This document shows positions 8,635 to 17,366 of a stretch of DNA of 64,000 nucleotides, piece after piece. This DNA comes from Ignavibacteria bacterium (GTDB lineage Bacteria; Bacteroidota; Ignavibacteria; Kapaibacteriales; Kapaibacteriaceae). Numbering within the stretch: position 1 is the first letter of the stretch; every line of letters begins with the position of its first letter. A program made the translations under genes and the position numbers. Location of the stretch: contig VGVV01000007.1 of the NCBI GenBank assembly GCA_016873895.1, forward strand, positions 1-64,000, read 5' to 3'. Below the pieces are notes generated by a model that had not been told where the DNA came from, ran no database searches, and was given only the letters and a program-made list of their open reading frames with translations.

Positions 8635-9699
8635 TTATGTTGTGATCGTAAACTTCACTAGATCGTCGATTTCTCGCGGTAAGACGGGCTTTTGCTTATC
8701 TGGAATGATGTACGAAGACAGCGATGTGATATCGTCGAAGACTCGCTGACGCATCGCAGTTTGCATCAAGTAGTCATGTCCACTCGAGCCCCCTGTACCT
8801 ACTCGCATACCAATCATCCTGCTTACCATCATGGTATGACGGTAGCGCCAGAGTGAAACAAGCCGATCAAGCTCGACAATTGCCTCAAGCAGACGGAAAG
8901 GGGCTTGCAGCAACGGACGATCTTGATATGCCGTAATGAATAGTACCGCCAGCGTGGCATTTAGTGACATTCGGCGTTTACCTTCTGCACGGAGCTGCTC
9001 ATACGACTCTTCGTTGAGAAAGGCCATGAAGCTCTCTTCGTTGCGATCGATCTGTGCCAGGGCGTCCGTTGGATCGGTACCTTCCATCTCACTCAACCGT
9101 CGAACTTCCGAGCGGTCGTTGTCCAGCATCGTGCGAACCGAGGCTGTAAATGATCTCAAGAATCCGAAGTCGCCCATCTGCAGAAACGGGATGCGGGCCA
9201 ACCATCGCTCTACAACGTCGAACAATGAGGCGCCAGCGCTGGCATCATCGAGGAGCTGACGATGCTCGGGTGTTAGTGCATCGGTGTAGTGCTTGAGTAC
9301 GCGCCTGTCTTCCTGGAGTCCCAGCTTGCGCTCAAGGATGCGCCATTGTAGCGATTGAAACCCACTGGCAGGATTGAGATATGCCCGAAAGTTCATGAAC
9401 TGCAGCGGCGTCATCGTTTCCATGATCGAGAATTGATCGCAGAGCAGATTCATGATCTTGTTCACTCGTTGAACACGTGTGCAACAAAGGTCAACGGCCG
9501 ACTCCGGCACGTTCGGCTTGTCCATAAGGTCAATCACCGTGTTCAGCTCAAACAGCACTTGCTTAAACCACAGCTCAAAGGCCTGGTGCGTAATGATGAA
9601 GAGCATTTCCTCATGCGCATGATCGTTTGCCTTATCGCTCTCGAGCTCTTGGGCGTTAAGGATTTTGTCGAGTCCGAGGTAGTCTGCGTAATACGTCAT
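8635..9699 (-). CDS. kynA: Tryptophan 2,3-dioxygenase
   Basis: A 354-aa haem dioxygenase that opens the indole ring of L-tryptophan to N-formylkynurenine. The substrate-side motif HEEMLFIITHQAFELWFKQ lies near residues 29-47. The haem-ligand region reads YRHTMMVSRMIGMRVGTGGSSG, where the histidine of RHTMM is the expected proximal ligand and GTGGSSG binds the substrate carboxylate. It is longer than the usual bacterial enzyme (about 280 aa), with extra helical sequence in the middle, nearer to animal TDO. No kynureninase or formamidase is visible in the window. It ends 9 nt before comF and begins 10 nt after the RDD-protein gene, so it is probably part of one transcription unit. Confidence 0.92.
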   Translation of the reverse strand: MTYYADYLGLDKILNAQELESDKANDHAHEEMLFIITHQAFELWFKQVLFELNTVIDLMDKPNVPESAVDLCCTRVQRVNKIMNLLCDQFSIMETMTPLQFMNFRAYLNPASGFQSLQWRILERKLGLQEDRRVLKHYTDALTPEHRQLLDDASAGASLFDVVERWLARIPFLQMGDFGFLRSFTASVRTMLDNDRSEVRRLSEMEGTDPTDALAQIDRNEESFMAFLNEESYEQLRAEGKRRMSLNATLAVLFITAYQDRPLLQAPFRLLEAIVELDRLVSLWRYRHTMMVSRMIGMRVGTGGSSGHDYLMQTAMRQRVFDDITSLSSYIIPDKQKPVLPREIDDLVKFTITT

Positions 9700-9709
9700 G
9701 TGAGTTTGC

Positions 9710-10339
9710 TTAGAATGTTTCTTCGGTTCTAAAAACAGCTGTGTGCGCTATCACATCATGCAATGCCTGCTTCTTTGCGCTAAGTGCCAGAAAACAACCA
9801 ATAACAATGGCGATCTCAACCAAGGATGCTGCACTCGTGATGCCGCGTGCAACAACATCTGCTACAGGAAAAATGGCAATCAGCTTTAGAATGCTTTCAG
9901 ATGTCTTGATAATCGTTCGCATCGCGATAATACTTGGTTCTGCGCTTGCGCCATCCTCACGTGCTATGTACAACTTGAGTAAGCGCTTTCCTGGTGAGGC
10001 ACCCGAGAATGCTTCCAGTGCCCAGTAGAGGAGTGGCCCAACAATTCCTGCATACAACATCGGTAGCATCAATGGTACGATGTCTTTCAGCAGCTCTCTT
10101 GGCAGACCATACTGCTTGAGCCCTTGGAACATCTCTTGTAGTGATTCACGAAGAAAATCGGTTTGCGGCAAGTCCATCGAACGAAAGATGATCGCCAATG
10201 GTATTGTCAAGAGCCAAAGTCCAATGAGATCCAGCAACCAGGCACCGAGACGCGTGCCAAACCCAACGCGTCTATCCTCAATGGTGGGTTGATAGGATCC
10301 GAACGGGTTTGTGGAAGGGGGCTGAGGGATCTCGTTCAT
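9710..10339 (-). CDS. RDD-family membrane protein
   Basis: The ATG at 10339 is chosen because TTGAGGAAAAC just upstream gives a fair ribosome-binding site; a frame to 10363 would overlap the preceding gene. The 209-aa product has a short proline-rich N-terminus (MNEIPQPP), then RVGFGTRLGAWLLDLIGLW, which is the arginine/aspartate-bearing first helix typical of RDD proteins. A second helix pair contains GKRLLKLYIAREDG, the usual conserved loop of the family, and a final helix ends near ALHDVIAHT. RDD proteins are small integral membrane proteins; a few have been linked to Na+/H+ exchange, but most have no proven role. It lies between the methyltransferase/MTHFR fusion and kynA. Confidence 0.78.
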   Translation of the reverse strand: MNEIPQPPSTNPFGSYQPTIEDRRVGFGTRLGAWLLDLIGLWLLTIPLAIIFRSMDLPQTDFLRESLQEMFQGLKQYGLPRELLKDIVPLMLPMLYAGIVGPLLYWALEAFSGASPGKRLLKLYIAREDGASAEPSIIAMRTIIKTSESILKLIAIFPVADVVARGITSAASLVEIAIVIGCFLALSAKKQALHDVIAHTAVFRTEETF

Positions 10340-10349
10340 GCTGTTTTCC

Positions 10350-12188
10350 TCAAGTAATTTCATTGATAATGCGCACTGCTATATCGTACTTCTTAAATGG
10401 CGGCATAAGGTATACACCATGTATGCGACTTCGCACGGACTGTAAAAACTCGACGGCAATGGATATTCCTATATCAGTTGCTTGCTCTGTTGATGTTGCC
10501 GCGAGCATGCGTTCGCGTACCCACTTCGGAATATTCATGCCAGGTACCTCGTAATGGAGAAACTCAGCATGACGAATCGTGCGCAGAGGAATGATGCCGA
10601 GCATGAACTTGACATTGATATTCTGAGTGCGCGAAAGGAATCTGTCGAGGACGTCGATATCGAAAATTGGCTGCGAAAACGCTATGTGAGCCCCTTGCTC
10701 AGCTTTCATTGCTAGACGGTCGAGTTCACGTTCAAGATCGTCAGCGGCTGGATTAACAGCGCATGAAATACAAAAACCAGTGGATGCTCCGAGTGGATTA
10801 CCCATGAGATCTTGTCCGGTGTTCATGTGCCCAAGAGCACGGATGAGACCGATGGAATCAACGTCGTACACACTCGTTGCAGAAGGGTAATCGCCAATGT
10901 GTGTGGGGTCGCCGGTTACAGCAAGGATGTTCCGCACGCCCATTTCATGAGCACCGATAAGCTCTGCCTGAAGTGCCACCATGTTGCGATCTCTACAAGC
11001 TAGATGTGCGATGCACTCCATTGATGTTTGCTCGTGCACCAGCTTTGAGATCGCAATAGGGCTCATTCGGAGTCGTGCGCGTGCACCATCACTGATGTTC
11101 ACAGCATCGATGCCGTGCTCGTAAAGGTAGCGAGCGCCCTCAATCACGCTTGACATATCGAGTCCGCGCGGCACGTCCAGCTCCACTGTTGTCACAAAGC
11201 GCTCGTTTATGCGGTCATGAAACGTTGTTTGCGCCGAGGTGATCTGCTCTGTTGTCTCAGCATGCTTCGATGTTTTTACACTAACAGGAACAGAGCCAAT
11301 GGCTACGTCTTTAACAGCCTCTGCAATGGCCTTGATATGCGCAACATCTGCTCCGCCATCTGCACCAATGATGGCCGCACCGCGCTCTGCAAGCCTGCGT
11401 GCAGCAGCTGCAACGTATGAGGGTTCTGCATTGTAGATTGGGTATCCATCAATGATCGTTGGGATCCCTACGTCGGGGATAGCAACAAGGGGCGTTTCAG
11501 CAACCCGCAGAGATTCGATGATACCCAGCATGCGCTGGGGCCCAACGGTACCGTTAGAACCAATGGCATCCACACCATGCTGCAGAAGACGCTGCGCCAC
11601 CATGCTCGGGAAAGAACCGCTGAGAACCGATCCATCTTCGGGAAACGACTTCAACGCGATGAGCGGGATGTCGGTGCTAAGTGCACGGACACACTCAATG
11701 GCGATCTCGAGCTCGTCCACGTTGATAAATGACTTTAGCATTATGCCGTCAACTGTCCCAGCCAGCAGTGCGGCAATATGCTCGGTAAAGCACGCGCGCA
11801 GGTCAGGAGGCTCAAGCGGACCAAGCGGACGCATCATGCGTCCTGTAGGACCAACCACGCCTATCACGCGTGCGCGCGTCCCGGCAGATGAGCGGGCAAG
11901 CCATGCCCCTTTGCGGTTGATTTCCAACACGCGTGCACTCAGCATCGATGATTCAAGTGCGTACCGGTTGGCGTGTAGCGTATTTGTTTGCAGGAGCGTA
12001 GAGCCGGCCTCGACAAAGTCGTGGTATATTCGCTCGATCACAACAGGGGATGTAAGGTTGTACCGATCGCTAGGACGCTCCGAGAGACCGCGCTTTGCGA
12101 GCTCGATCTGCATTGAGCCATCGGTTACAAGTGGACCATTCGCGATCCAGTCTGCAAATGATGTCCCATCTGTGATGCTACTATTCAA
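10350..12188 (-). CDS. Homocysteine S-methyltransferase/MTHFR fusion with zinc cysteines missing
   Basis: The N-terminal half is a homocysteine S-methyltransferase barrel (VTDGSM, NLTSPVVIERIYHDFVEAGS, TNTLHAN). The C-terminal half is a 5,10-methylenetetrahydrofolate reductase (FVTTVELDVPRGLD, LACRDRN, NILAVTGDP, AFSQPIFD), as in YitJ-like bifunctional proteins. The reductase would make 5-methyl-THF. The three zinc-binding cysteines of the methyltransferase are absent: SNGTVGP stands where SNC-VGP is expected, GADGGAD where GGCCGT is expected, and MLKSF replaces the usual LLETF. The methyltransferase half is thus probably inactive or changed. Start: a TTG at 12188 overlaps the upstream stop as TTGA and has GGAAAG five bases before it. 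ATG starts at 12257 or 12245 would overlap the upstream gene by about 60-73 nt. With the TTG start the protein is 612 aa. Confidence 0.8.
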   Translation of the reverse strand: MNSSITDGTSFADWIANGPLVTDGSMQIELAKRGLSERPSDRYNLTSPVVIERIYHDFVEAGSTLLQTNTLHANRYALESSMLSARVLEINRKGAWLARSSAGTRARVIGVVGPTGRMMRPLGPLEPPDLRACFTEHIAALLAGTVDGIMLKSFINVDELEIAIECVRALSTDIPLIALKSFPEDGSVLSGSFPSMVAQRLLQHGVDAIGSNGTVGPQRMLGIIESLRVAETPLVAIPDVGIPTIIDGYPIYNAEPSYVAAAARRLAERGAAIIGADGGADVAHIKAIAEAVKDVAIGSVPVSVKTSKHAETTEQITSAQTTFHDRINERFVTTVELDVPRGLDMSSVIEGARYLYEHGIDAVNISDGARARLRMSPIAISKLVHEQTSMECIAHLACRDRNMVALQAELIGAHEMGVRNILAVTGDPTHIGDYPSATSVYDVDSIGLIRALGHMNTGQDLMGNPLGASTGFCISCAVNPAADDLERELDRLAMKAEQGAHIAFSQPIFDIDVLDRFLSRTQNINVKFMLGIIPLRTIRHAEFLHYEVPGMNIPKWVRERMLAATSTEQATDIGISIAVEFLQSVRSRIHGVYLMPPFKKYDIAVRIINEIT

Positions 12189-12640
12189 GAACGCTTTCCA
12201 AGCAGGCCGTGATCGAGTGAGAAGGCGGTTGTGGGCTTCCACCATAAATAGGCGCACATGGCAATCATGACCGTGTTCTTGGAAACCTTAAACCAGCTAA
12301 CCTCATCGCCACCCTGCGATCCAAAGCAACCACAATCGATCTTCAGGCCAAGAACCACGGCATATGCTACAGCAACCGTAAACATCACAAGGAGTAGACC
12401 GCAGATAGCAGAGCTTGCGCGCACGCGGAGTCCCGTAACGAGTGCAATACCAGCAACAAGTTCAAGCCATGAAACGATCAGCGCATAACCATGAACAGCC
12501 CAGCTAGGCATGATGCCATAGTGTGCGATGGATGTCGCAAAAGCAAGGGGCTCCATAATCTTTGGTACTGCCGCATAGACAAAGTACCCGCCTACGAAAG
12601 CTCGAAATACTAGCCCAAGCCAAGGATATACGTTCGTCAT
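12185..12640 (-). CDS. MauE/DoxX-type membrane protein
   Basis: A 151-aa protein with four predicted membrane helices: about 8-25, 50-70, 78-97 and a last one around 123-137. The loop KIDCGCFG is the hallmark of the MauE/DoxX-like group, whose cysteine pair is thought to take part in thiol-disulphide chemistry, often beside thioredoxin-like proteins. The N-terminal helix has the typical VFRAFVGGYFVYAAVPKIMEP start of the family. The stop TGA overlaps the proposed TTG start of the methyltransferase/MTHFR fusion, and it starts 5 nt downstream of the small membrane protein gene. This puts it in an operon with both. What it reduces or oxidises is unknown. Confidence 0.75.
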   Translation of the reverse strand: MTNVYPWLGLVFRAFVGGYFVYAAVPKIMEPLAFATSIAHYGIMPSWAVHGYALIVSWLELVAGIALVTGLRVRASSAICGLLLVMFTVAVAYAVVLGLKIDCGCFGSQGGDEVSWFKVSKNTVMIAMCAYLWWKPTTAFSLDHGLLGKRS

Positions 12641-12644
12641 AATG

Positions 12645-12896
12645 TTAGAAGACCCATGTTGAAATGAATATCCAGAGAATCATGAGCAAAACGATAAGAT
12701 TGAGCACGAACCCAAGACGGTAGAGAAATCGTCCGCCTTTGAGATCACGCATAGCGTGCACGGATTGTTCGCCTGCAAATTCCAGATGTCGGTCGAGATG
12801 TCGCGCCCAGATTGCGGCGATAATACCCACTCCCCATACAATGGAAAGAAATACACTGGCATATCCAAGCCATACAACCTTGGTGTGCTGCTTCAT
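12645..12896 (-). CDS. Small two-helix membrane protein
   Basis: An 83-aa protein with two hydrophobic helices (about residues 9-29 and 60-81) separated by a charged segment WARHLDRHLEFAGEQ. I do not recognise the family. It is probably real because its ATG overlaps the stop of the upstream metalloprotease gene as TAATG and it is followed 4 nt later by the MauE/DoxX gene, a typical translationally coupled arrangement. It likely sits in the inner membrane. Confidence 0.62.
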   Translation of the reverse strand: MKQHTKVVWLGYASVFLSIVWGVGIIAAIWARHLDRHLEFAGEQSVHAMRDLKGGRFLYRLGFVLNLIVLLMILWIFISTWVF

Positions 12897-15349
12897 TAAT
12901 CCAGCTTTTCCTCGAGCGCGAGCTTGATCTGCATTGCCAGGTCATCATAATGAGCTTGCGTCATGGCGTCGCTACTGCGTGCCCCCTGCACCTTCTTGAG
13001 CATTGTGCGAAGGCGTGCGCGGCAGATTGCTCGCACGTCTGTGCCGTAGGTGTTTGGTCCGCGCATGAAAATCATAAACGCATCACCAGACGAAGCCGGC
13101 TTCGATGACTTATCAATGAGCTCCTGCACGAATGTGCGCTGGAGCGCTCGACGATAGAAATCGCAAGGGGCTTTCGTTGTAAGCTCTGTAAAGATCGTCG
13201 ACTCAACGTCATCGAAGAGCTCACTCACGTTGTAGGCCTCTTGACCAAAGCGCGTCTGCTGATCCATAAGCCGCATAAGCTTGTCTGAGGAGATCACCGT
13301 GCGAAGCATACGTGTTTGTAGCGATGACAAACGCTGCGCTACATCCGTCGGGGTTAGCAGTTGCGCAATGCGCTCATCAAGTAGCCACATGGGTGTGATA
13401 AAGACATTGTCGCGGAGGAAGTTGATGGCCTCGCGCTGACGTGCCTTCTGTACAATCGAGTACTGAGGTCCGGCAGATCCATGCACCTTGCGCTCGATCA
13501 CAACGCCACCGGGGATGTTTGCAACGTGCCCCATTTCACGAGACCACTGTCCGATGAGATCATCGTAGGCATCGGAGAGCATGCGGAAATCTTCTCCAGG
13601 CTTGTACGTCGCGTCGTATACATATCCCATTGCACGCTTGAGGTTCGCAATTCCATACGCACCTGCTTTAATGGCGTCGTCACCAAGGTCTTCTGTCTGC
13701 GCAGTCGGGTCCATGATCATCCATTGCTGCGAGCCAAAGCGTAGGTATGGATTCTTCTCGGCTTCTGATGCCCAAGCGCGAAGGGTATCGAGTTCTTCAT
13801 CGGGCGTCCTGGAGCCGATGATAGGACGATAGCCCCACTTGACCGCCCAATCGTCGTAGGGTCCAACCTTCGGCATTACATCCACATCATCGCCTGGTTG
13901 AGCGATATAGTTATATCGTGCGTAATCCATGATCGTTGGTGCAGTTCCATACTTTGCGCAGAATGTCTTCGAGCGCAGCGAATCAACAGGGTAGGCGCTC
14001 GAGGCCTTCATGTTATGGGGCATGCCGATTGTGTGACCAAACTCGTGCGCAGCAACAAAGGAGATCAGCTCGCCCATGAGCGAATCAGAATACGGAAGCA
14101 CGCGCGACTTTGGATCACTGACAGCTTGGGCAAAGAACCAGCCCGTCTGAAGCTTCATGATGTTGTGGAACCAACCGATGTCAGACTCAATGATCTCGCC
14201 TGTGCGCGGGTCGTGAATGTTTGGTCCGTAGGCATTCTCGATTGGAGACGGATAATATCGAATCACACTATAGCGAGCATCCTCAGGAGAAAAGTCTGGG
14301 TCTTGCTCGGGAGTAGGGGGCTCGAGACATTTCACAGTATTCTTGAATCCAGCTTTTTCGAAGGCTGGATTCCACGCTTCGATGCCCTTCTTCAGCCACT
14401 TGCGCCACTGCACAGGTGTTGCTGGGTCTATGTAATAGGTGATGGGCTTGATCGGCTCTACCAATTCGCCTCGCTGAAATGCTGCGGTATCTTTGGGTTC
14501 GAGACGCCAGCGGAGAATGTACTCGCGGTTAACAGCCTCTGGTTCTGGACGTGAATAATCGGTCTGATCAAGCGAGAAGAAGCCAACGCGTGGGTCTGCA
14601 AGACGTGGCATCATCGGCTTTTCCGGGAGCATCACCATGGAGTGGTGCATTGTAAACGACATTGTCTTGGAGGCTGAGTTTTGTGACGGACTCTCGGACG
14701 AGAACGTCACAACATTTTCGACTTCAACATTTGTTGGGAAGCTCTTGATGTACTCCACATACGAGCGATCTCTGTCGAGTCCACCAATCTTATACTGCGA
14801 CCGGATATTGCGATTCGGCGTCAGGATACCCACATCACCAACGAACATGTCGGTAACTTCGATCACAACATTTGATGAGTCTTTATTGTAGGCCTGAATC
14901 GGGAAGGCCTTGATGATTTCTTCGAAGTTCGCATTCTTCACAGCACGCGAAATCGGCATCGAATCGCTCGCGACATTCACGTACGAAATCGTGCGCAGCA
15001 GGATCTTGTCGTATTTACGTTCCCAGCGAACCACCTCGGTGTTACTCTCTTCGCCGCCATAGCCTACCTGCGGGGTCTTGGCAATGCGGCTCACCAGGAG
15101 TAACTCTTTGCCGAGCATGGACGTTGGAATCTCGTAGAAGAACTTCTCATCAATGCGGTGCACCACGAACATTCCGGAGTCGGATACTGCTTCCTTGGTG
15201 ATCACCTTATCATAGGCCTTGATCTTTTTGTCCTTGTCGGAGGGCTTATCTGCACCAGCCATCGACTGCTGCGAGGGTGTGCTCGATCCGCAGCCAAAAA
15301 GTAATGCTGCGGCGAAAGAAATCGCGAGAAAGGGGCGAACGTTGTTCAT
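12896..15349 (-). CDS. Lipoprotein zinc metalloprotease, HExxHxxGxxHN type
   Basis: The ATG at 15349 is chosen because it yields MNNVRPFLAISFAAALLFGC, a type II signal peptide with Cys20. A frame open to 15526 adds about 59 non-conserved residues. The 817-aa protein belongs to the large zinc-dependent proteases with DUF5117/DUF5118-like N-terminal and DUF4953-like catalytic parts, common in Bacteroidota. HEFGHTIGMPHN near residues 433-444 supplies the three histidine zinc ligands and the catalytic glutamate. A downstream PTIMDYARYNY corresponds to the metzincin Met-turn. It should be anchored to the envelope and degrade proteins or peptides there. Its stop overlaps the start of the small membrane protein gene. 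Confidence 0.83.
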   Translation of the reverse strand: MNNVRPFLAISFAAALLFGCGSSTPSQQSMAGADKPSDKDKKIKAYDKVITKEAVSDSGMFVVHRIDEKFFYEIPTSMLGKELLLVSRIAKTPQVGYGGEESNTEVVRWERKYDKILLRTISYVNVASDSMPISRAVKNANFEEIIKAFPIQAYNKDSSNVVIEVTDMFVGDVGILTPNRNIRSQYKIGGLDRDRSYVEYIKSFPTNVEVENVVTFSSESPSQNSASKTMSFTMHHSMVMLPEKPMMPRLADPRVGFFSLDQTDYSRPEPEAVNREYILRWRLEPKDTAAFQRGELVEPIKPITYYIDPATPVQWRKWLKKGIEAWNPAFEKAGFKNTVKCLEPPTPEQDPDFSPEDARYSVIRYYPSPIENAYGPNIHDPRTGEIIESDIGWFHNIMKLQTGWFFAQAVSDPKSRVLPYSDSLMGELISFVAAHEFGHTIGMPHNMKASSAYPVDSLRSKTFCAKYGTAPTIMDYARYNYIAQPGDDVDVMPKVGPYDDWAVKWGYRPIIGSRTPDEELDTLRAWASEAEKNPYLRFGSQQWMIMDPTAQTEDLGDDAIKAGAYGIANLKRAMGYVYDATYKPGEDFRMLSDAYDDLIGQWSREMGHVANIPGGVVIERKVHGSAGPQYSIVQKARQREAINFLRDNVFITPMWLLDERIAQLLTPTDVAQRLSSLQTRMLRTVISSDKLMRLMDQQTRFGQEAYNVSELFDDVESTIFTELTTKAPCDFYRRALQRTFVQELIDKSSKPASSGDAFMIFMRGPNTYGTDVRAICRARLRTMLKKVQGARSSDAMTQAHYDDLAMQIKLALEEKLD

Positions 15350-15396
15350 AAGATAGAAATGCCGTGAAACGTGAGTTACGAATCTAGGGAAAAGCA

Positions 15397-15417
15397 CTCG
15401 CTGTTCGCTGCTCGCTG
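15397..15417. repeat. Three tandem heptamers (C/T)TCGCTG
   Basis: CTCGCTG, TTCGCTG and CTCGCTG follow one another exactly in the gap between the metalloprotease and pyrF. The period of seven matches the GGTACNN array at 1091. Function unknown. Confidence 0.6.
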
Positions 15418-15426
15418 CCCCAAAAG

Positions 15427-15527
15427 AGATGCCCGGCCAGCTGGGGAGGGGGAGTGCTGTGCTCGGGCATCTGTGGTGATCGTGTGGCTTTGTGCTTGGG
15501 GGACAGATCTGGGGGATCAGCCACACG
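15427..15527. ncRNA. Candidate structured element: two adjacent 9-bp hairpins
   Basis: AGATGCCCG (15427-15435) pairs with CGGGCATCT (15464-15472), and CGTGTGGCT (15481-15489) pairs with AGCCACACG (15519-15527). The second stem can extend three more pairs past a bulge. The loops of 28 and 29 nt are rich in runs of G. The stretch lies upstream of both pyrF (+) and the metalloprotease gene (-), and on the minus strand the first stem is followed by CTTTT. It could be a leader, a small RNA or an attenuator. I match it to no known riboswitch. Confidence 0.35.
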
Positions 15528-15581
15528 TCATGTATGAGGGGACAATCCCACAGACGTAGCTTTTGGGAAATTGTTACATCC

Positions 15582-15589
15582 TATCTTTG
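15582..15589 (+). promoter_or_regulatory. TATCTTTG -7 box of pyrF
   Basis: A perfect TAnnTTTG (Bacteroidota -7 consensus) ends six bases before the pyrF ATG. If used, the transcript would be leaderless or nearly so. Confidence 0.5.
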
Positions 15590-15595
15590 CCCCTC

Positions 15596-16351
15596 ATGGT
15601 ACCTCGAAACGGATTATGCGTTGGTCTTGATCTCGATGTTGAGAAGCTGCCAGCCCCTTACAAAAAGCAAGTTGTTGATCTGCAACGATTTGGATGCGAT
15701 GTAGTTGATGCCACAAAGGACGTTGCCTCTTGCTACAAGTTCAATCTTGCTTTTTATGAGCAATATGGTAGGGCTGGAATTGACGCACTGTACGCCATTC
15801 GCGAACGGATTGGCGATGCCTACGTAATTGCCGATGCAAAGCGTGGAGATATCGGAAATACGTCGGCAGCGTATGCGAAAGCGGTTTTTGAGGATTTGCA
15901 GGCAGACGCGATCACGGTATCCCCGTACATGGGACGCGACTCTGTCGGTCCCTTTCTCGATGTGCAGGGCAAAATGGTTTATGTTTTGGCGCTTACCTCC
16001 AACCCGGGTTCGTATGATTTTCAGCGTCGGCTCGTTGGTGAGACGCCCCTTTACGAACTGGTGATGAACACTATTCTCTCTTGGCCGCGTGCCGGTGATT
16101 TGGGTTTTGTGGTTGGTGCAACAAACGCCTACGAGCTGGCGATGCTTCGCACGAAGTATTCGGATGCACCGCTTCTTATACCGGGTATCGGTGCCCAAGG
16201 TGGTGATGCAGAACAAACTGTGGCAGCCAATGCCAAGGGGCCTGCGGTGTTTAATGTTTCTCGAGGCCTGCTCTACGCAGATGCAACAGATTCATGTATC
16301 GAGACAATCGCCCGCTTGGCTCGTGAGTATAACGTGGCAATGATGCAGTAG
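15596..16351 (+). CDS. pyrF: Orotidine 5'-phosphate decarboxylase
   Basis: A 251-aa TIM-barrel enzyme that converts OMP to UMP, the last step of de novo pyrimidine synthesis. The catalytic motif DAKRGDIGNT near residue 80 contains the Asp-Lys-Asp set, and the early CVGLDLD and later ALTSNPGSYDFQ and VSRGLLYA segments fit the longer PyrF type 2 subfamily. The start ATG at 15596 follows a promoter box directly; a frame opening at 15563 would add unlike residues and overlap that box. The gene stands at the head of the plus-strand block and is divergent from the metalloprotease gene. Confidence 0.92.
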   Translation: MVPRNGLCVGLDLDVEKLPAPYKKQVVDLQRFGCDVVDATKDVASCYKFNLAFYEQYGRAGIDALYAIRERIGDAYVIADAKRGDIGNTSAAYAKAVFEDLQADAITVSPYMGRDSVGPFLDVQGKMVYVLALTSNPGSYDFQRRLVGETPLYELVMNTILSWPRAGDLGFVVGATNAYELAMLRTKYSDAPLLIPGIGAQGGDAEQTVAANAKGPAVFNVSRGLLYADATDSCIETIARLAREYNVAMMQ

Positions 16352-16418
16352 AAGAAAGTTGCACCTGCGATGTCACGTTTTAGTTGTTTCATCGCACAGT
16401 GTATCAAAGGATACACCT

Positions 16419-17339
16419 ATGCAACTCGATGCTTTCCCCGAGCGTGTGCTGCAATATGCTGCCCATCGCGCTCTAGCAGATGGACGCCGACGTTGGCGAG
16501 CTACAAACGGACAATACATTCAAGTCCTGTCGCCTGGTAGTGTGAATGTGCACGACGGTCCAGACTATACAGACATGGCGATTCTTTGTCAGGGGGCTGT
16601 TACAATCGCAGCAGGCGAATTCCACGCCAGAAGCTCGGACTGGTATGCGCACCGCCATCAAGTGGACACCTCGTATCGCAACGTTGCCTTACATGTTGTT
16701 CTGCAAGATGATCGCCCTGTAGAAGGCATACCATGGACGCTTGTTATACCGGTGGCTGATGTGATGAAATGCATCCGTACCAAGCCCCTTGCATTTGTTC
16801 CTGCGAGTGACCACGTGGAAGAGCTCCAACGCGCAGCATGCGTGCGTCTCAAGCGTCATGTTGAGCATGCACGTATTATGATTGCACGAATTGGCATGCG
16901 CGAGGCGTTGAGGGCACTGACTGATGAATGGTTTGATAGAATGTCGGCGCGCAAGAGTCACCCAGTATCAGCAGATGTGCAATGTCAGCTCCGGTTGGGC
17001 ATCTGCCATTCGATCATGGGCAGATTAGCCCTAGACGTGAATTCACTCGATGTTCATCAGATCCTTGATACACTGCGAACTGCTGAACTGCATCGGGTAG
17101 CACTCGAAGGGCGCTCACTGCGGCGTGAGATTCTCATGAATGTGGTATTCCCATGTTGCTGTGCTGCTGCCTCTAACGATCGATTAGTTGTGCTGTTTCA
17201 GTGGTACTGGTCTGTACCTTCGATACATCACTATGCAGCGCTGCGACGCCGCTTCCCTGGGTACGACCAATCATACATGTGGCAGCAACAAGGTCTTCTG
17301 GAATATGTACGGTGGTACTCTCCAGTGTATACGTCGTAA
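16419..17339 (+). CDS. DUF2851-family protein
   Basis: A 306-aa protein. Its early region has SPGSVNVHDGPDYTDMAI, then AGEFHARSSDWYAHRHQVD and YRNVALHVV, which form the conserved signature of the DUF2851 family common in Bacteroidota. The family has no established function that I know of; the acidic and histidine residues in this block (DGPD, EFH, DWYAHRHQVD) recall a nuclease-like metal site, but that is inference. AAAGGA lies seven bases before the ATG at 16419 and decides the start over a frame open to 16359. It lies 27 nt upstream of the threonine-dehydrogenase-like gene. Confidence 0.75.
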   Translation: MQLDAFPERVLQYAAHRALADGRRRWRATNGQYIQVLSPGSVNVHDGPDYTDMAILCQGAVTIAAGEFHARSSDWYAHRHQVDTSYRNVALHVVLQDDRPVEGIPWTLVIPVADVMKCIRTKPLAFVPASDHVEELQRAACVRLKRHVEHARIMIARIGMREALRALTDEWFDRMSARKSHPVSADVQCQLRLGICHSIMGRLALDVNSLDVHQILDTLRTAELHRVALEGRSLRREILMNVVFPCCCAAASNDRLVVLFQWYWSVPSIHHYAALRRRFPGYDQSYMWQQQGLLEYVRWYSPVYTS

Positions 17340-17366
17340 GCACGGCATAGCGTATTTTACGCCCCT

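Noticed and set aside
15427..15527. Known riboswitch, SRP RNA or 6S RNA in the pyrF upstream region
   Set aside because: None of the conserved core sequences I know for these RNAs is present; kept only as an unclassified structured candidate.
16401..16416. Small inverted repeat GTATC/GATAC before the DUF2851 gene as an operator
   Set aside because: Five-base arms with a short AAAG loop are expected by chance and overlap the ribosome-binding site AAAGGA.
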